Assembly: GCA_963576725.1 (NCBI GenBank)
Contig: OY755244.1
Coordinates: forward strand, 38,237,855 to 38,301,854
Direction of reading: 5' to 3'
DNA: 64,000 nt
DNA from: Azorinus chamasolen
Taxonomy: Eukaryota > Mollusca > Bivalvia > Cardiida > Solecurtidae
Numbering within the stretch: the stretch's first letter is position 1; each line of letters opens with the position of its first letter. This document shows, in pieces, positions 51,078-64,000 of this stretch. The notes beneath the pieces are model-generated. The model did not search any database and was not told the DNA's origin. It worked only from the letters and a program-made list of their open reading frames with translations. The position numbers and the translations under genes were made by a program.

Positions 51078-54000
51078 CTGGAACGAGATAAAAACACGAT
51101 ATCCTTCCGTAATATTATATCATATTGTTTCCATTTTAATACGATTTCGTTATGACTCAAATTGGAAAATAACATCACTCTGAATTGTTACATAAAACAC
51201 CATGTTGTAGCAAACATAAAATATATTTGAATCGTCCAATAAGTCATCGTAATACCGCAGCAAACATCAGGCAAAACACAGAAGTTATAAACGTTCATAT
51301 GTGATGCCCATATATTGGAAACTGTTAGCAATTTGTGAAATATTGACATGCATATAGCAGAAACGTCTCCTATCATTAACAGCCATTTCCATCTGACAAA
51401 GTTTTTAATCATAGCACATTACTTTAACCCTAACCTGGTGTTGTTGTTCGGCATAGAGTTGGTAACGACTTCAGTGTCGGTGTCGTTAATTGATAATAAC
51501 ACAAGCATGACAACCATACGTGTAGTGGGATATTTATACATATTGCATATGATTTTGTCACTTCCACAATAAATACGCCTGCTAAGAAGGACAATTCAGC
51601 GATTTGTTCATTTTGTATATGGAATGCATCTTAAACAAGCAAGGAAATTTTGCAACGATATACACTTGTCTTGGAATTTGTTTTTAGTTTGAACATGAAT
51701 TCATAAACAGTGAACTTACCAACTGGTGTTGTAATTCCTAGTGATGTGCCTGTAAAACAATGGACAACCATTTTATCATTGCATAATTTACTTTTGTAAA
51801 CGTGCTGGTTATTCAACTTGTGAATATGTCCATGTTTGTAAGTAAAACATCATATAACACATCCATTGAACACATTTTATACCATATAGCGCGTAGATGC
51901 GGTTCTGACAAGCTGACAATCGATTTGTCATGTTCGAATTCAACCGTGCATTAGTATTTGTATATAAAAATACTTGGGCCATTTCATTAAAAACTTTAGA
52001 TTCAAATTTGAATTTCGAGTGCATTTTAAGTTATAATAAATCAAGTTGTGATACGTTGACACTTGTTTGCAGAAACGTCCGCGTTAATTGTTCTCAAGGT
52101 AAAGCTACATATTTGTGTACCCAATACATATTGTATTTGCCCTTACCTGTTGCGGTAGCAGTTGTTGGACCTAGTGTTGGTACTGTTGACGCTGGCGGCC
52201 TCGCTAAATTAATCAGAACACAGATAATAACATAAACACATGATAATCTTACGGATAATAATTGATAAACAGAATTAATGTCATAACAAACGAGCATTGG
52301 TATGCTTATGGAAATAATGCTCGAGTTACATGGCAATTGGTAAAATTCTTACGTGCACTAGGAACAAATTTGAATGTGAAAAGCCAACCACAGAGTAAAT
52401 CACTTAGCTGTATTTGATCATAGTGTTAGCTTCATGCAAGAACATGTGCACTAGATATATATTAAAATACGCTGAATAAATAATATTTAGGGTAAATGTT
52501 AAGTGCATAAATTTTACCTCAAACAATGTGAGGGTTTGATTGATGGAATACATACGAAAAGTGCCAGGCGTTGTAGCAATCTCTGTCGGTGTTGTGGTTG
52601 AGCCCATTTCCTCTCCCGCTTCCTCTTCTGTGGACACGACTTGAACAGATCAAACAAATGGCACTTAGAGATATATAATTCTATCGATCAGTAATAATTC
52701 TCAAAGAAAAATGTAGGTTAATGATGTTGTCGGAAAATGCTATGTCCGTATCCACAAAGAAATGACAGATATATTTTTTCCGTACCAAAGGTGAGAAAGA
52801 ACAATCTACTGATCACCACTAATCTTGGAAAATTAAACGTTATTTGGGATATTTATACCTATTGCGTACGTTTTCGACATCCGAAGAAAACAGACAAATA
52901 CTCTTGCTAAAAGGGAGCAGTCATTGTGCCGTACATTCCCAGATATTAGTCTTCATTTCGTTTCGTTTTCATAAAGAGAAGGCCTCTTTAAAGCGCATCA
53001 ATATTTTGCACAACGTTCTGTTCTGAAATTGCTAAATGGCAAACGGTTACCAGAGAATGACTTCTGATCAAGGTAAACACTGGAGAACACGCTCTCTAAC
53101 ACAGATAGTATTCCCTTTTCACAAAATTACGAGATACATTTATCTTGAAATGTGTTACAATCGAGCTTGAACTTAAATTCACCGAACAGTGAACTTACCA
53201 GCTGGTGTTGTAATTCTCAGTGATGTTCCTGTAAAAAAAGACACAAATTTCATTATTGTAGATATAACTGTCATACACGTGATGTTAACTCATGTTGCTA
53301 GTTTGTCCATGTGTGTAGGTAAAACATCATAGAACACATTTGTGTAACAGTTCAAATAGTTCGTAGATGCGGTTCTGTTAAGCTGTCAATCGACTGGTTA
53401 TGTTTGAATTACATCATGCGATATAATTTGCATATAAGTAATACTCGGGCGAAAGCAATAAAGCTTTATATAAATACACCATTGAATACCACTTTGAAAA
53501 TTGAGCAGTTTAAGGTTCATGTCCAACAGGCCATGGTCGATCCCAATCGCGAGAGATTGGTTTGGTCAATCGATTTTTAGCAACATTTTACAACGTTGAT
53601 GTGTGTTTGCAGAAACGGCTCCCTTAATTGTTTCGCAATGTAAAGTTATATAAGAAAGTGTGTACTTAAATCATATTGCAATAGCCCTCACCTGTTGCGG
53701 TAGCAGTTGGTGGGCTTGTTGTTGGTTCTGGTGTCGTTGTCGGGGTCACTAAATAAATCATAACACAGACACGATACACTTACGGGTAATGATTGAAAAA
53801 CATAACTAATGTAACAAAGCACTTGCATTGTAATGAGTTTGAAAGTATTGGTCGAATTAATTACGTTGCAATTGGTCAGTCATACATACAGTAGGTGCGA
53901 ATTTGAATGTGAAAATAAGCAAACTAAAGATTTAATAACTTAACTGTATTAGAGCATAAGCTTTCGATATAGTAAAGAGTAAGCAGAATATCTAGTGTGC

Positions 54001-54210
54001 ACTTCGGCTAAAATCTAATATAGAAGAATCAACGTAGGTGTGGTTTTATTGAGTGACAAGGTGAGAAAACATCGTTTACAGGACAACTACCCGCTTTATG
54101 AGAATGGTTGGTTTAAACTGTATAAGAAAAACTTCATCAAATGTTACAACCTGCGATGACAATAGACACATTGAATTTGAAGACACAAACCTGGATGACC
54201 ACAAGCCTCT
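46406..54210. repeat. tandem array unit 7 (7,805 bp)
   Basis: Collinear with unit 1. It carries G at 46644, as units 1 and 2 do, whereas units 3-6, 8 and 9 carry T there. Confidence 0.97.
47245..50805 (+). mobile_element. dead Penelope-like element, unit 7 copy
   Basis: Same lesions, with no private change noticed. TGAs are at 47290, 48153 and 48568. YLDA is at 49367-49378. Confidence 0.85.
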
Positions 54211-57200
54211 ACCACTGTATTATACACATCAGTTGTTGTTTCTAAGCGATTTCCATCCGAATCAAATAATTTGACAGAAACCTCGTCAGCTCGTTCGCCA
54301 TTGCCGTCAAATTCGACTATAAACTCCTTGCCGATGACATTAGAAGTCTGCAAGATATTATGCATATTTGTGTGATCTCACATTGATATTATCTGTTTTG
54401 CCTTTCCCATTAGCTTTCACAATAGATTCGTCATTGATGAAAACAGAGTTCTTCAATGTATCAAACATAAATGTTAACAGGTATGCGTGATATCTCACAT
54501 TGCTATTAATTGACGGCATGTTAACGGCTGCGTTAAAATAATTTGCTTTTGGCCTAGTCAACAGTGTAGACCAAGGACCGTATGTACAGTACATTCTGTA
54601 ACATATAGCTTGAAGGCCTTTGAAGTAAATTAGCTGTTGGGTTTATGAAAATGATAATAGGAATGAAATAGAGAAATAACACTAAGCCACACACACACTC
54701 ACACAAACACATACATGCAGACAGTCTGACATACAGATATGTACACACGTGAACAGATACATATGTACAGAACACACAAACTGTGCCTTATTTTCGCAAT
54801 GAAACTTACCGTTGTCATTTCATCAGTTTCAACTCCATCCAACGATACCGTTACAACAACACTTAAAGGTTGCATAGGCTTAAGTTTGAAATAAATTTTG
54901 TAAAGGTACGACTCTAGAAAAGACGCAATCAACTCTTCGCCTGGCTCTAGAGTATCACTAAACATCTCACGGATCTCACTGGTCCCGTCTGCAGTAACAA
55001 TAGCTGAAACTATAATTAGAATATCTGTGCCACTGTTGATGCATTAAAATTGCAATCAGTTCCAATTTCTCGAATAGTCAATCTTGATACTTCATGAAAT
55101 GCGCCACGTTGTGGCATTCCATATGTAGGTCAGACAGGACGTACTTTAAAAACTAGGTTTCGTGAACACAGTTACCATTGCCGGATCAAAAAAGTACGCA
55201 ATTTTCTTTACCAGCATTTTCGTCATACAGGACATTCTTTCAAAAATGTTTCGGTTCAGTCAGTAGAACAAATTTATTATGATTCTAAAACTACTAGTAG
55301 TTTAAAATCTAACGCTCGTTTTATCACAGAGCTAGACTGGATAAAGAAGTTACAAACACCTTTTCCTTTAGGCCTTAATGATAACATTTTCCAAAGCGGC
55401 AACATTTCTAAAGATCAAAGCATCGATATTTTCTCTATATTTCTATTCGAAAACGTAAAAGTAGATCACATGACAGACGTAGAAATGGTAATATTAAGCG
55501 TAAATTACGTCGTAATATGTCTATTCATGATTTACATACCATTCTAAAACAAACTGGTAAACATTCTATGTTATCTTGTTTATCGTCTTTACCCTTTTCC
55601 TGTCTCAAGTCCATAGACGGAGAGGCTGATAAAATCTATATGCGTACAGATCCGTTAATTAATACTGCCTCACTTATACAAAGTTACACACATCATGTTC
55701 TTCGTCCACGTATTGATAAAGAATCTGAACATAAAAGACATTTTCTGAAACTTCAGTTCCTAAATAAAGGTATCGATTTTATTGATATTCAAAGTATATT
55801 TCGTGATAAGAATGTAATCGAAACTATTCCCAAATATTACATCAACTCTGAATCACCTATCATCTGTTATAAATATAATAAACCTATTAGAAATGTTATT
55901 TTTAACTACAATAAAATTATCTCTGACTTAAATATTGACGTTAATACCCCTATTTCTTGAGATTGTAGCATTTCTAGCTTTTGCTATAAACCAGTTGGTC
56001 ATGTCATTACTGGTAATTTTGATATCATTAAGGATAAACGTCTCAGGACCCTCCTAACTAAAGGACCTAAATATAGATTACCCTCCCTTATTGATTTTGA
56101 CGCTTGTCGAACTCGTTTTGCGGAAGCTATTCAAGAATTCTGCATCAAATGGTGTCGACGAGAACATGCTGATGTTAATGCCCTTTCGGATTGGAAGAAA
56201 TGTATTTTTGATATTATTGATACGCGTATTACTTTTTACAAATCAAATTACCATCTTTTACCACCTCGACCTAGAGTTACATTTCGCTATTTGAAGAAAA
56301 AACATTTCTAATTTTCATCCAAATTATGTTCTTGTTCCTGCTGACAAGGCATCAAATAATGTAATCATTATTTGAAGATTGTATTATGTTGATGTTTTAA
56401 AGAAGGGGCTAACTGATTCAAAAACTTATATAACAGTTCAAACACCTGAAAAAGATATAGTCTCGGAACATGTAAAAAATGTGCAATAACTTTAAGTCTG
56501 GTCCTAACATAAAACAACATAAACTTTCTACTTTGTACTGGATTCCGAAACTACATAAAAACCCTTATAAGGCGCGTTTTATTGCCAACTCTAGCTGTTG
56601 TACCACTACTAAATTATCTATACCTTTGACGTCCTGTCTTACTACGATCAAAGAACATGTAAAACGCTACACTGTGATAAAATATATGAAAATCTGGTAT
56701 TAATGTTTTTGGTCCATAAAAAATTCAAATGATGTTTTAACAAAACTTGAAAATGAACAGTATAACATTTCTTTACTGAGCTCTTATGATTTCTCTACAC
56801 TCTATATTACTCTACCTCACCATCTTATAAAGGATAAACCGATTAAATTAATAGAAAAAACCTTTGCCAGAGAAAACAAAATGGTCATTGCTTGTAATGT
56901 TCAACGTTCATTCTTTTCGAATTCAGAAGTTGAACATTACACAATGTGGACTTGCCTTGATGTTTGTAGATCTCTTACCTCTCTTTTAGATAATATATTT
57001 GTGCGTTATGGGGATACCATGTATCGTCAAGTTGTTGGTATACCCATGGGTACAAATTGTGCCCCTCTTGTTGCAGATTTGTTTTTGTATTGCTATGAGA
57101 GGGATTTTATGCTTAGCTTAAAACCTGATACACAGACCGATATTGTTAATGCTTTTAATAAAACTTCAAGGTATTTAGACGCTATATTGAATTTAGATAA

Positions 57201-58882
57201 TCCTTATTTTGAAACTATGATTTCCTCAATTTACCCAAAAGAACTGTCTTTAAACAAAGCGAATCAATCTGACATTATAGCTTCATTTTTAGATTTGAAT
57301 CTGTAAATTACAAATGATAAAGTTTCGTCCAAAATATACGATAAAAGAGATTTTAATTTTAAAATTGTTAATTATCCTTTTCTAGATGGAGATGTGCCAC
57401 GTTCTACATATTATGGGGTTTATATTTCTCAACTTATTCGGTTTGCCCGAGCCTGTTCTTTGCTTGAAGATTTTAACAGACGTAATTTAGTTATAACTGA
57501 TAAACGTCTTAGGCAAGGTTACAGATATCACAAACTTCGGAAAACTTTTTTCTAAATTTTATTATCGAAATTTACCACTCATTAGTAAATATAATCTACG
57601 GACGTTAATGCAACAAGGCATTTCTCAACCAGACATTTATGGGGATGCTATCTACAAACTTAGGAAAATTCGGGATCATATCCATTTTCATGATTTGTTT
57701 ATTAAACGCATTAAAACATTTAAAAAGAAAGGTTATGATCCTATTATATTGCAACGCACTGCATGTTTGGTTATCGACCCTTTTACAGTCGGTAGCTACG
57801 CTTCCCTCTTTGCTTGCGCGATGACAGGCCGAGGGTAGTACTCTATGATGGTATACTCTTAAACTTGGATACAGGATGAGCTTACCAGACTCATCTATTA
57901 CTTTTTCCCTGTCGTGCCCTTAACGGCTTACCTGCAGGTGCTCTGACTTCAGCAAAGTCATTGAGTACATATTTGACGGATTGTCAAGTTATTATGCTAT
58001 GTTTTACATGTTGTCCTGTGTTCACCGTCGTCTATGTTGTGGGTAAGTCCAGCGGGGATACCTTTATTTACACTATTTGTAAAGATAGGGTGACTTTGAG
58101 AGAAGTGTGAGGCTAGGACGCCCGTAAACCGGTTTAAATCCCTAGTGGTGTTTTTACTACTGACCGTGCCAAGGCGGTACTCTCTTTGTCACCCTTCCTT
58201 TTGTTTGCCTTGTGTCTTTGTGCTTGTGATTTTGTTCGTGTGTGGAACGTTTGTCTCTGGTTCTTGTGTGTCTTTTGGTGTTTTCCGTGTTCATCTCGTG
58301 TATGAGTGTGCGTTTGGTTGTGTGGTTGTGTGTGTGTATATGTGTCATGCTGTCTATCGGTGTTTTGGTGGTGGTTGCGTCTTGTATGTGGCTTTGCCTG
58401 CTTGACTTTACTACTTTTCCATTGTTAAACTTCATCGGTGCTATAAACCGACATAAGAACCCAATTAGATAGAGTGTAAATTGTATCCGACGATGGTTTT
58501 GTAAGCACTGTATCAAAATAAAGACGAAAAATAAATGAGGGATTATTACAAATGCCGGTGACCTACGGCGATTTGTTGTATGTTCATAAAAGAGAGGTTT
58601 AACAAAGAACACTGTCACGCCATGCGATAAAGATATACATACACTTATTCAAATAATGTATAGCCTCAAACTTGCCAGCACGTTGAATACGCTAAAATTG
58701 ATCAGGGTTATGTGTTATGACTAGTCATACATTATTTAAATATACATTTACGTTTAAAAATGTAAAAATAAAAAGTCAGAGATTGTAACAGTCAAATAAC
58801 ATACCAGTATCTCCGTTTTCATTTCGTGTAAACAATTTCACTGCATTCGTACTATCCATTTCACCACCACACAACTCTAACA
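51720..58882 (-). CDS. protein repeat 2
   Basis: A 58882-58805, B 55003-54810, C 54347-54191, D 53748-53692, E 53228-53199, F 52639-52556, G 52203-52147, H 51749-51720. Exon C has a private silent change at 54216 (ACG to ACA, Thr). Confidence 0.8.
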
Positions 58883-61800
58883 CTGGAACGAGATAAAAAC
58901 ACGATATCCTTCCGTAATATTATATCATATTGTTTCCATTTTAATACGATTTCGTTATGACTCAAATTGGAAAATAACATCACTCTGAATTGTTACATAA
59001 AACACCATGTTGTAGCAAACATAAAATATATTTGAATCGTCCAATAAGTCATCGTAATACCGCAGCAAACATCAGGCAAAACACAGAAGTTATAAACGTT
59101 CATATGTGATGCCCATATATTGGAAACTGTTAGCAATTTGTGAAATATTGACATGCATATAGCAGAAACGTCTCCTATCATTAACAGCCATTTCCATCTG
59201 ACAAAGTTTTTAATCATAGCACATTACTTTAACCCTAACCTGGTGTTGTTGTTCGGCATAGAGTTGGTAACGACTTCAGTGTCGGTGTCGTTAATTGATA
59301 ATAACACAAGCATGACAACCATACGTGTAGTGGGATATTTATACATATTGCATATGATTTTGTCACTTCCACAATAAATACGCCTGCTAAGAAGGACAAT
59401 TCAGCGATTTGTTCATTTTGTATATGGAATGCATCTTAAACAAGCAAGGAAATTTTGCAACGATATACACTTGTCTTGGAATTTGTTTTTAGTTTGAACA
59501 TGAATTCATAAACAGTGAACTTACCAACTGGTGTTGTAATTCCTAGTGATGTGCCTGTAAAACAATGGACAACCATTTTATCATTGCATAATTTACTTTT
59601 GTAAACGTGCTGGTTATTCAACTTGTGAATATGTCCATGTTTGTAAGTAAAACATCATATAACACATCCATTGAACACATTTTATACCATATAGCGCGTA
59701 GATGCGGTTCTGACAAGCTGACAATCGATTTGTCATGTTCGAATTCAACCGTGCATTAGTATTTGTATATAAAAATACTTGGGCCATTTCATTAAAAACT
59801 TTAGATTCAAATTTGAATTTCGAGTGCATTTTAAGTTATAATAAATCAAGTTGTGATACGTTGACACTTGTTTGCAGAAACGTCCGCGTTAATTGTTCTC
59901 AAGGTAAAGCTACATATTTGTGTACCCAATACATATTGTATTTGCCCTTACCTGTTGCGGTAGCAGTTGTTGGACCTAGTGTTGGTACTGTTGACGCTGG
60001 CGGCCTCGCTAAATTAATCAGAACACAGATAATAACATAAACACATGATAATCTTACGGATAATAATTGATAAACAGAATTAATGTCATAACAAACGAGC
60101 ATTGGTATGCTTATGGAAATAATGCTCGAGTTACATGGCAATTGGTAAAATTCTTACGTGCACTAGGAACAAATTTGAATGTGAAAAGCCAACCACAGAG
60201 TAAATCACTTAGCTGTATTTGATCATAGTGTTAGCTTCATGCAAGAACATGTGCACTAGATATATATTAAAATACGCTGAATAAATAATATTTAGGGTAA
60301 ATGTTAAGTGCATAAATTTTACCTCAAACAATGTGAGGGTTTGATTGATGGAATACATACGAAAAGTGCCAGGCGTTGTAGCAATCTCTGTCGGTGTTGT
60401 GGTTGAGCCCATTTCCTCTCCCGCTTCCTCTTCTGTGGACACGACTTGAACAGATCAAACAAATGGCACTTAGAGATATATAATTCTATCGATCAGTAAT
60501 AATTCTCAAAGAAAAATGTAGGTTAATGATGTTGTCGGAAAATGCTATGTCCGTATCCACAAAGAAATGACAGATATATTTTTTCCGTACCAAAGGTGAG
60601 AAAGAACAATCTACTGATCACCACTAATCTTGGAAAATTAAACGTTATTTGGGATATTTATACCTATTGCGTACGTTTTCGACATCCGAAGAAAACAGAC
60701 AAATACTCTTGCTAAAAGGGAGCAGTCATTGTGCCGTACATTCCCAGATATTAGTCTTCATTTCGTTTCGTTTTCATAAAGAGAAGGCCTCTTTAAAGCG
60801 CATCAATATTTTGCACAACGTTCTGTTCTGAAATTGCTAAATGGCAAACGGTTACCAGAGAATGACTTCTGATCAAGGTAAACACTGGAGAACACGCTCT
60901 CTAACACAGATAGTATTCCCTTTTCACAAAATTACGAGATACATTTATCTTGAAATGTGTTACAATCGAGCTTGAACTTAAATTCACCGAACAGTGAACT
61001 TACCAGCTGGTGTTGTAATTCTCAGTGATGTTCCTGTAAAAAAAGACACAAATTTCATTATTGTAGATATAACTGTCATACACGTGATGTTAACTCATGT
61101 TGCTAGTTTGTCCATGTGTGTAGGTAAAACATCATAGAACACATTTGTGTAACAGTTCAAATAGTTCGTAGATGCGGTTCTGTTAAGCTGTCAATCGACT
61201 GGTTATGTTTGAATTACATCATGCGATATAATTTGCATATAAGTAATACTCGGGCGAAAGCAATAAAGCTTTATATAAATACACCATTGAATACCACTTT
61301 GAAAATTGAGCAGTTTAAGGTTCATGTCCAACAGGCCATGGTCGATCCCAATCGCGAGAGATTGGTTTGGTCAATCGATTTTTAGCAACATTTTACAACG
61401 TTGATGTGTGTTTGCAGAAACGGCTCCCTTAATTGTTTCGCAATGTAAAGTTATATAAGAAAGTGTGTACTTAAATCATATTGCAATAGCCCTCACCTGT
61501 TGCGGTAGCAGTTGGTGGGCTTGTTGTTGGTTCTGGTGTCGTTGTCGGGGTCACTAAATAAATCATAACACAGACACGATACACTTACGGGTAATGATTG
61601 AAAAACATAACTAATGTAACAAAGCACTTGCATTGTAATGAGTTTGAAAGTATTGGTCGAATTAATTACGTTGCAATTGGTCAGTCATACATACAGTAGG
61701 TGCGAATTTGAATGTGAAAATAAGCAAACTAAAGATTTAATAACTTAACTGTATTAGAGCATAAGCTTTCGATATAGTAAAGAGTAAGCAGAATATCTAG

Positions 61801-62015
61801 TGTGCACTTCGGCTAAAATCTAATATAGAAGAATCAACGTAGGTGTGGTTTTATTGAGTGACAAGGTGAGAAAACATCGTTTACAGGACAACTACCCGCT
61901 TTATGAGAATGGTTGGTTTAAACTGTATAAGAAAAACTTCATCAAATGTTACAACCTGCGATGACAATAGACACATTGAATTTGAAGACACAAACCTGGA
62001 TGACCACAAGCCTCT
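54211..62015. repeat. tandem array unit 8 (7,805 bp)
   Basis: Collinear with unit 1. Private substitutions are T at 54216 (silent, in exon C), C at 55939 and A at 57635 (both in the retroelement). Confidence 0.97.
55050..58610 (+). mobile_element. dead Penelope-like element, unit 8 copy
   Basis: Same lesions. Silent C at 55939 and Phe-to-Ile at 57635. TGAs are at 55095, 55958 and 56373. YLDA is at 57172-57183. Confidence 0.85.
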
Positions 62016-62808
62016 ACCACCGTATTATACACATCAGTTGTTGTTTCTAAGCGATTTCCATCCGAATCAAATAATTTGACAGAAACCTCGTCAGCTCGTT
62101 CGCCATTGCCGTCAAATTCGACTATAAACTCCTTGCCGATGACATTAGAAGTCTGCAAGATATTATGCATATTTGTGTGATCTCACATTGATATTATCTG
62201 TTTTGCCTTTCCCATTAGCTTTCACAATAGATTCGTCATTGATGAAAACAGAGTTCTTCAATGTATCAAACATAAATGTTAACAGGTATGCGTGATATCT
62301 CACATTGCTATTAATTGACGGCATGTTAACGGCTGCGTTAAAATAATTTGCTTTTGGCCTAGTCAACAGTGTAGACCAAGGACCGTATGTACAGTACATT
62401 CTGTAACATATAGCTTGAAGGCCTTTGAAGTAAATTAGCTGTTGGGTTTATGAAAATGATAATAGGAATGAAATAGAGAAATAACACTAAGCCACACACA
62501 CACTCACACAAACACATACATGCAGACAGTCTGACATACAGATATGTACACACGTGAACAGATACATATGTACAGAACACACAAACTGTGCCTTATTTTC
62601 GCAATGAAACTTACCGTTGTCATTTCATCAGTTTCAACTCCATCCAACGATACCGTTACAACAACACTTAAAGGTTGCATAGGCTTAAGTTTGAAATAAA
62701 TTTTGTAAAGGTACGACTCTAGAAAAGACGCAATCAACTCTTCGCCTGGCTCTAGAGTATCACTAAACATCTCACGGATCTCACTGGTCCCGTCTGCAGT
62801 AACAATAG
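59525..62808 (-). CDS. protein repeat 1 (exon A lies beyond the window end)
   Basis: B 62808-62615, C 62152-61996, D 61553-61497, E 61033-61004, F 60444-60361, G 60008-59952, H 59554-59525. First repeat in reading direction. Its exon A would lie at about 66.6 kb if the unit continues unchanged. Confidence 0.8.
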
Positions 62809-64000
62809 CTGAAACTATAATTAGAATATCTGTGCCACTGTTGATGCATTAAAATTGCAATCAGTTCCAATTTCTCGAATAGTCAATCTTGATACTTCAT
62901 GAAATGCGCCACGTTGTGGCATTCCATATGTAGGTCAGACAGGACGTACTTTAAAAACTAGGTTTCGTGAACACAGTTACCATTGCCGGATCAAAAAAGT
63001 ACGCAATTTTCTTTACCAGCATTTTCGTCATACAGGACATTCTTTCAAAAATGTTTCGGTTCAGTCAGTAGAACAAATTTATTATGATTCTAAAACTACT
63101 AGTAGTTTAAAATCTAACGCTCGTTTTATCACAGAGCTAGACTGGATAAAGAAGTTACAAACACCTTTTCCTTTAGGCCTTAATGATAACATTTTCCAAA
63201 GCGGCAACATTTCTAAAGATCAAAGCATCGATATTTTCTCTATATTTCTATTCGAAAACGTAAAAGTAGATCACATGACAGACGTAGAAATGGTAATATT
63301 AAGCGTAAATTACGTCGTAATATGTCTATTCATGATTTACATACCATTCTAAAACAAACTGGTAAACATTCTATGTTATCTTGTTTATCGTCTTTACCCT
63401 TTTCCTGTCTCAAGTCCATAGACGGAGAGGCTGATAAAATCTATATGCGTACAGATCCGTTAATTAATACTGCCTCACTTATACAAAGTTACACACATCA
63501 TGTTCTTCGTCCACGTATTGATAAAGAATCTGAACATAAAAGACATTTTCTGAAACTTCAGTTCCTAAATAAAGGTATCGATTTTATTGATATTCAAAGT
63601 ATATTTCGTGATAAGAATGTAATCGAAACTATTCCCAAATATTACATCAACTCTGAATCACCTATCATCTGTTATAAATATAATAAACCTATTAGAAATG
63701 TTATTTTTAACTACAATAAAATTATCTCTGACTTAAATATTGATGTTAATACCCCTATTTCTTGAGATTGTAGCATTTCTAGCTTTTGCTATAAACCAGT
63801 TGGTCATGTCATTACTGGTAATTTTGATATCATTAAGGATAAACGTCTCAGGACCCTCCTAACTAAAGGACCTAAATATAGATTACCCTCCCTTATTGAT
63901 TTTGACGCTTGTCGAACTCGTTTTGCGGAAGCTATTCAAGAATTCTGCATCAAATGGTGTCGACGAGAACATGCTGATGTTAATGCCCTTTCGGATTGGA
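62016..64000. repeat. tandem array unit 9 (partial, 1,985 bp)
   Basis: First quarter of a further unit: end of exon C, intron, exon B and the 5' third of the retroelement. The array runs on past the window edge. Confidence 0.97.
62855..64000 (+). mobile_element. dead Penelope-like element, unit 9 copy (cut by window end)
   Basis: Nuclease domain, basic linker and CxC-type segment only. TGAs are at 62900 and 63763. The reverse transcriptase part lies beyond the window. Confidence 0.85.

Larger units (their letters stand above)
1..64000 (-). other. internal part of one giant tandem-repeat host gene
   Basis: Inferred gene body. Eight exons per 7.8-kb unit lie in a constant order on the minus strand. 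Each is flanked by GT donors and AG acceptors, and their phases agree across every junction, including across unit borders. About eight complete protein repeats fall in the window, roughly 5.4 kb of coding sequence in 64 kb. No signal peptide, first exon, last exon, promoter or poly(A) site of this gene is visible, because both ends of the window lie inside the array. Expected product: a secreted or membrane-tethered protein alternating a Cys-bracketed beta-rich domain with Thr/Pro linkers that are likely O-glycosylated. The function is unknown. An alternative is that each unit is a separate gene or pseudogene copy. The lack of initiator or terminator exons inside the unit argues against that, but transcripts are needed. 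Confidence 0.7.

Noticed and set aside
1..64000. CRISPR array or bacterial operon interpretation of the repeats
   Set aside because: Repeats are 7.8 kb with eukaryotic splice sites and a retroelement. There are no short direct repeats with spacers and no prokaryotic gene organisation.

Overview
The window is eukaryotic, AT-rich genomic DNA, almost certainly from an invertebrate and most plausibly a bivalve mollusc. The evidence is good GT-AG splice sites around short phase-1 exons, plus a decayed retroelement of the Penelope-like type with an N-terminal GIY-YIG nuclease (Naiad type). UGA codons in that element fall where Cys is expected, which is described for clam and spider Naiads. The species is an inference.

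The whole 64 kb is one head-to-tail tandem array. A 7,805-bp unit is repeated eight times, followed by 1,985 bases of a ninth copy: 1-7805, 7806-15610, 15611-22986, 22987-30793, 30794-38598, 38599-46405, 46406-54210, 54211-62015, 62016-64000. Units differ by only a handful of substitutions each. Unit 3 lacks 429 bp, and units 4 and 6 each gain one dinucleotide. There is no single-copy DNA, so neither end of the array is visible.

Minus strand: each unit carries eight exons (A to H) of one long host gene. Joined in reading order A-B-C-D-E-F-G-H they encode one protein repeat of about 229 residues (687 bp). It has a roughly 140-residue beta-rich, apparently extracellular domain bracketed by two Cys (exons A, B, C), then a linker of about 88 residues rich in Thr and Pro (exons D to H). 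All exon junctions are phase 1 except B/C, which is phase 0, so whole cassettes and single linker exons can be gained, lost or skipped in frame. Exon pairs D/E and G/H are older duplicates of each other. I cannot name the domain family. The gene looks like a secreted or surface mucin-like repeat protein.

Plus strand: the 3.8-kb intron between exons A and B holds the dead Penelope-like element, antisense to the host gene. It has N-terminal GIY-YIG endonuclease, a CxC-type linker and reverse transcriptase, interrupted by shared frameshifts and stops and with an altered catalytic YLDA box. All copies share these lesions, so the element inserted and decayed before the array expanded. Its UGA codons at Cys positions suggest that its ancestor was a selenoprotein-encoding element.

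No tRNA, rRNA, CRISPR array or bacterial gene was seen. The remaining sequence is intron.
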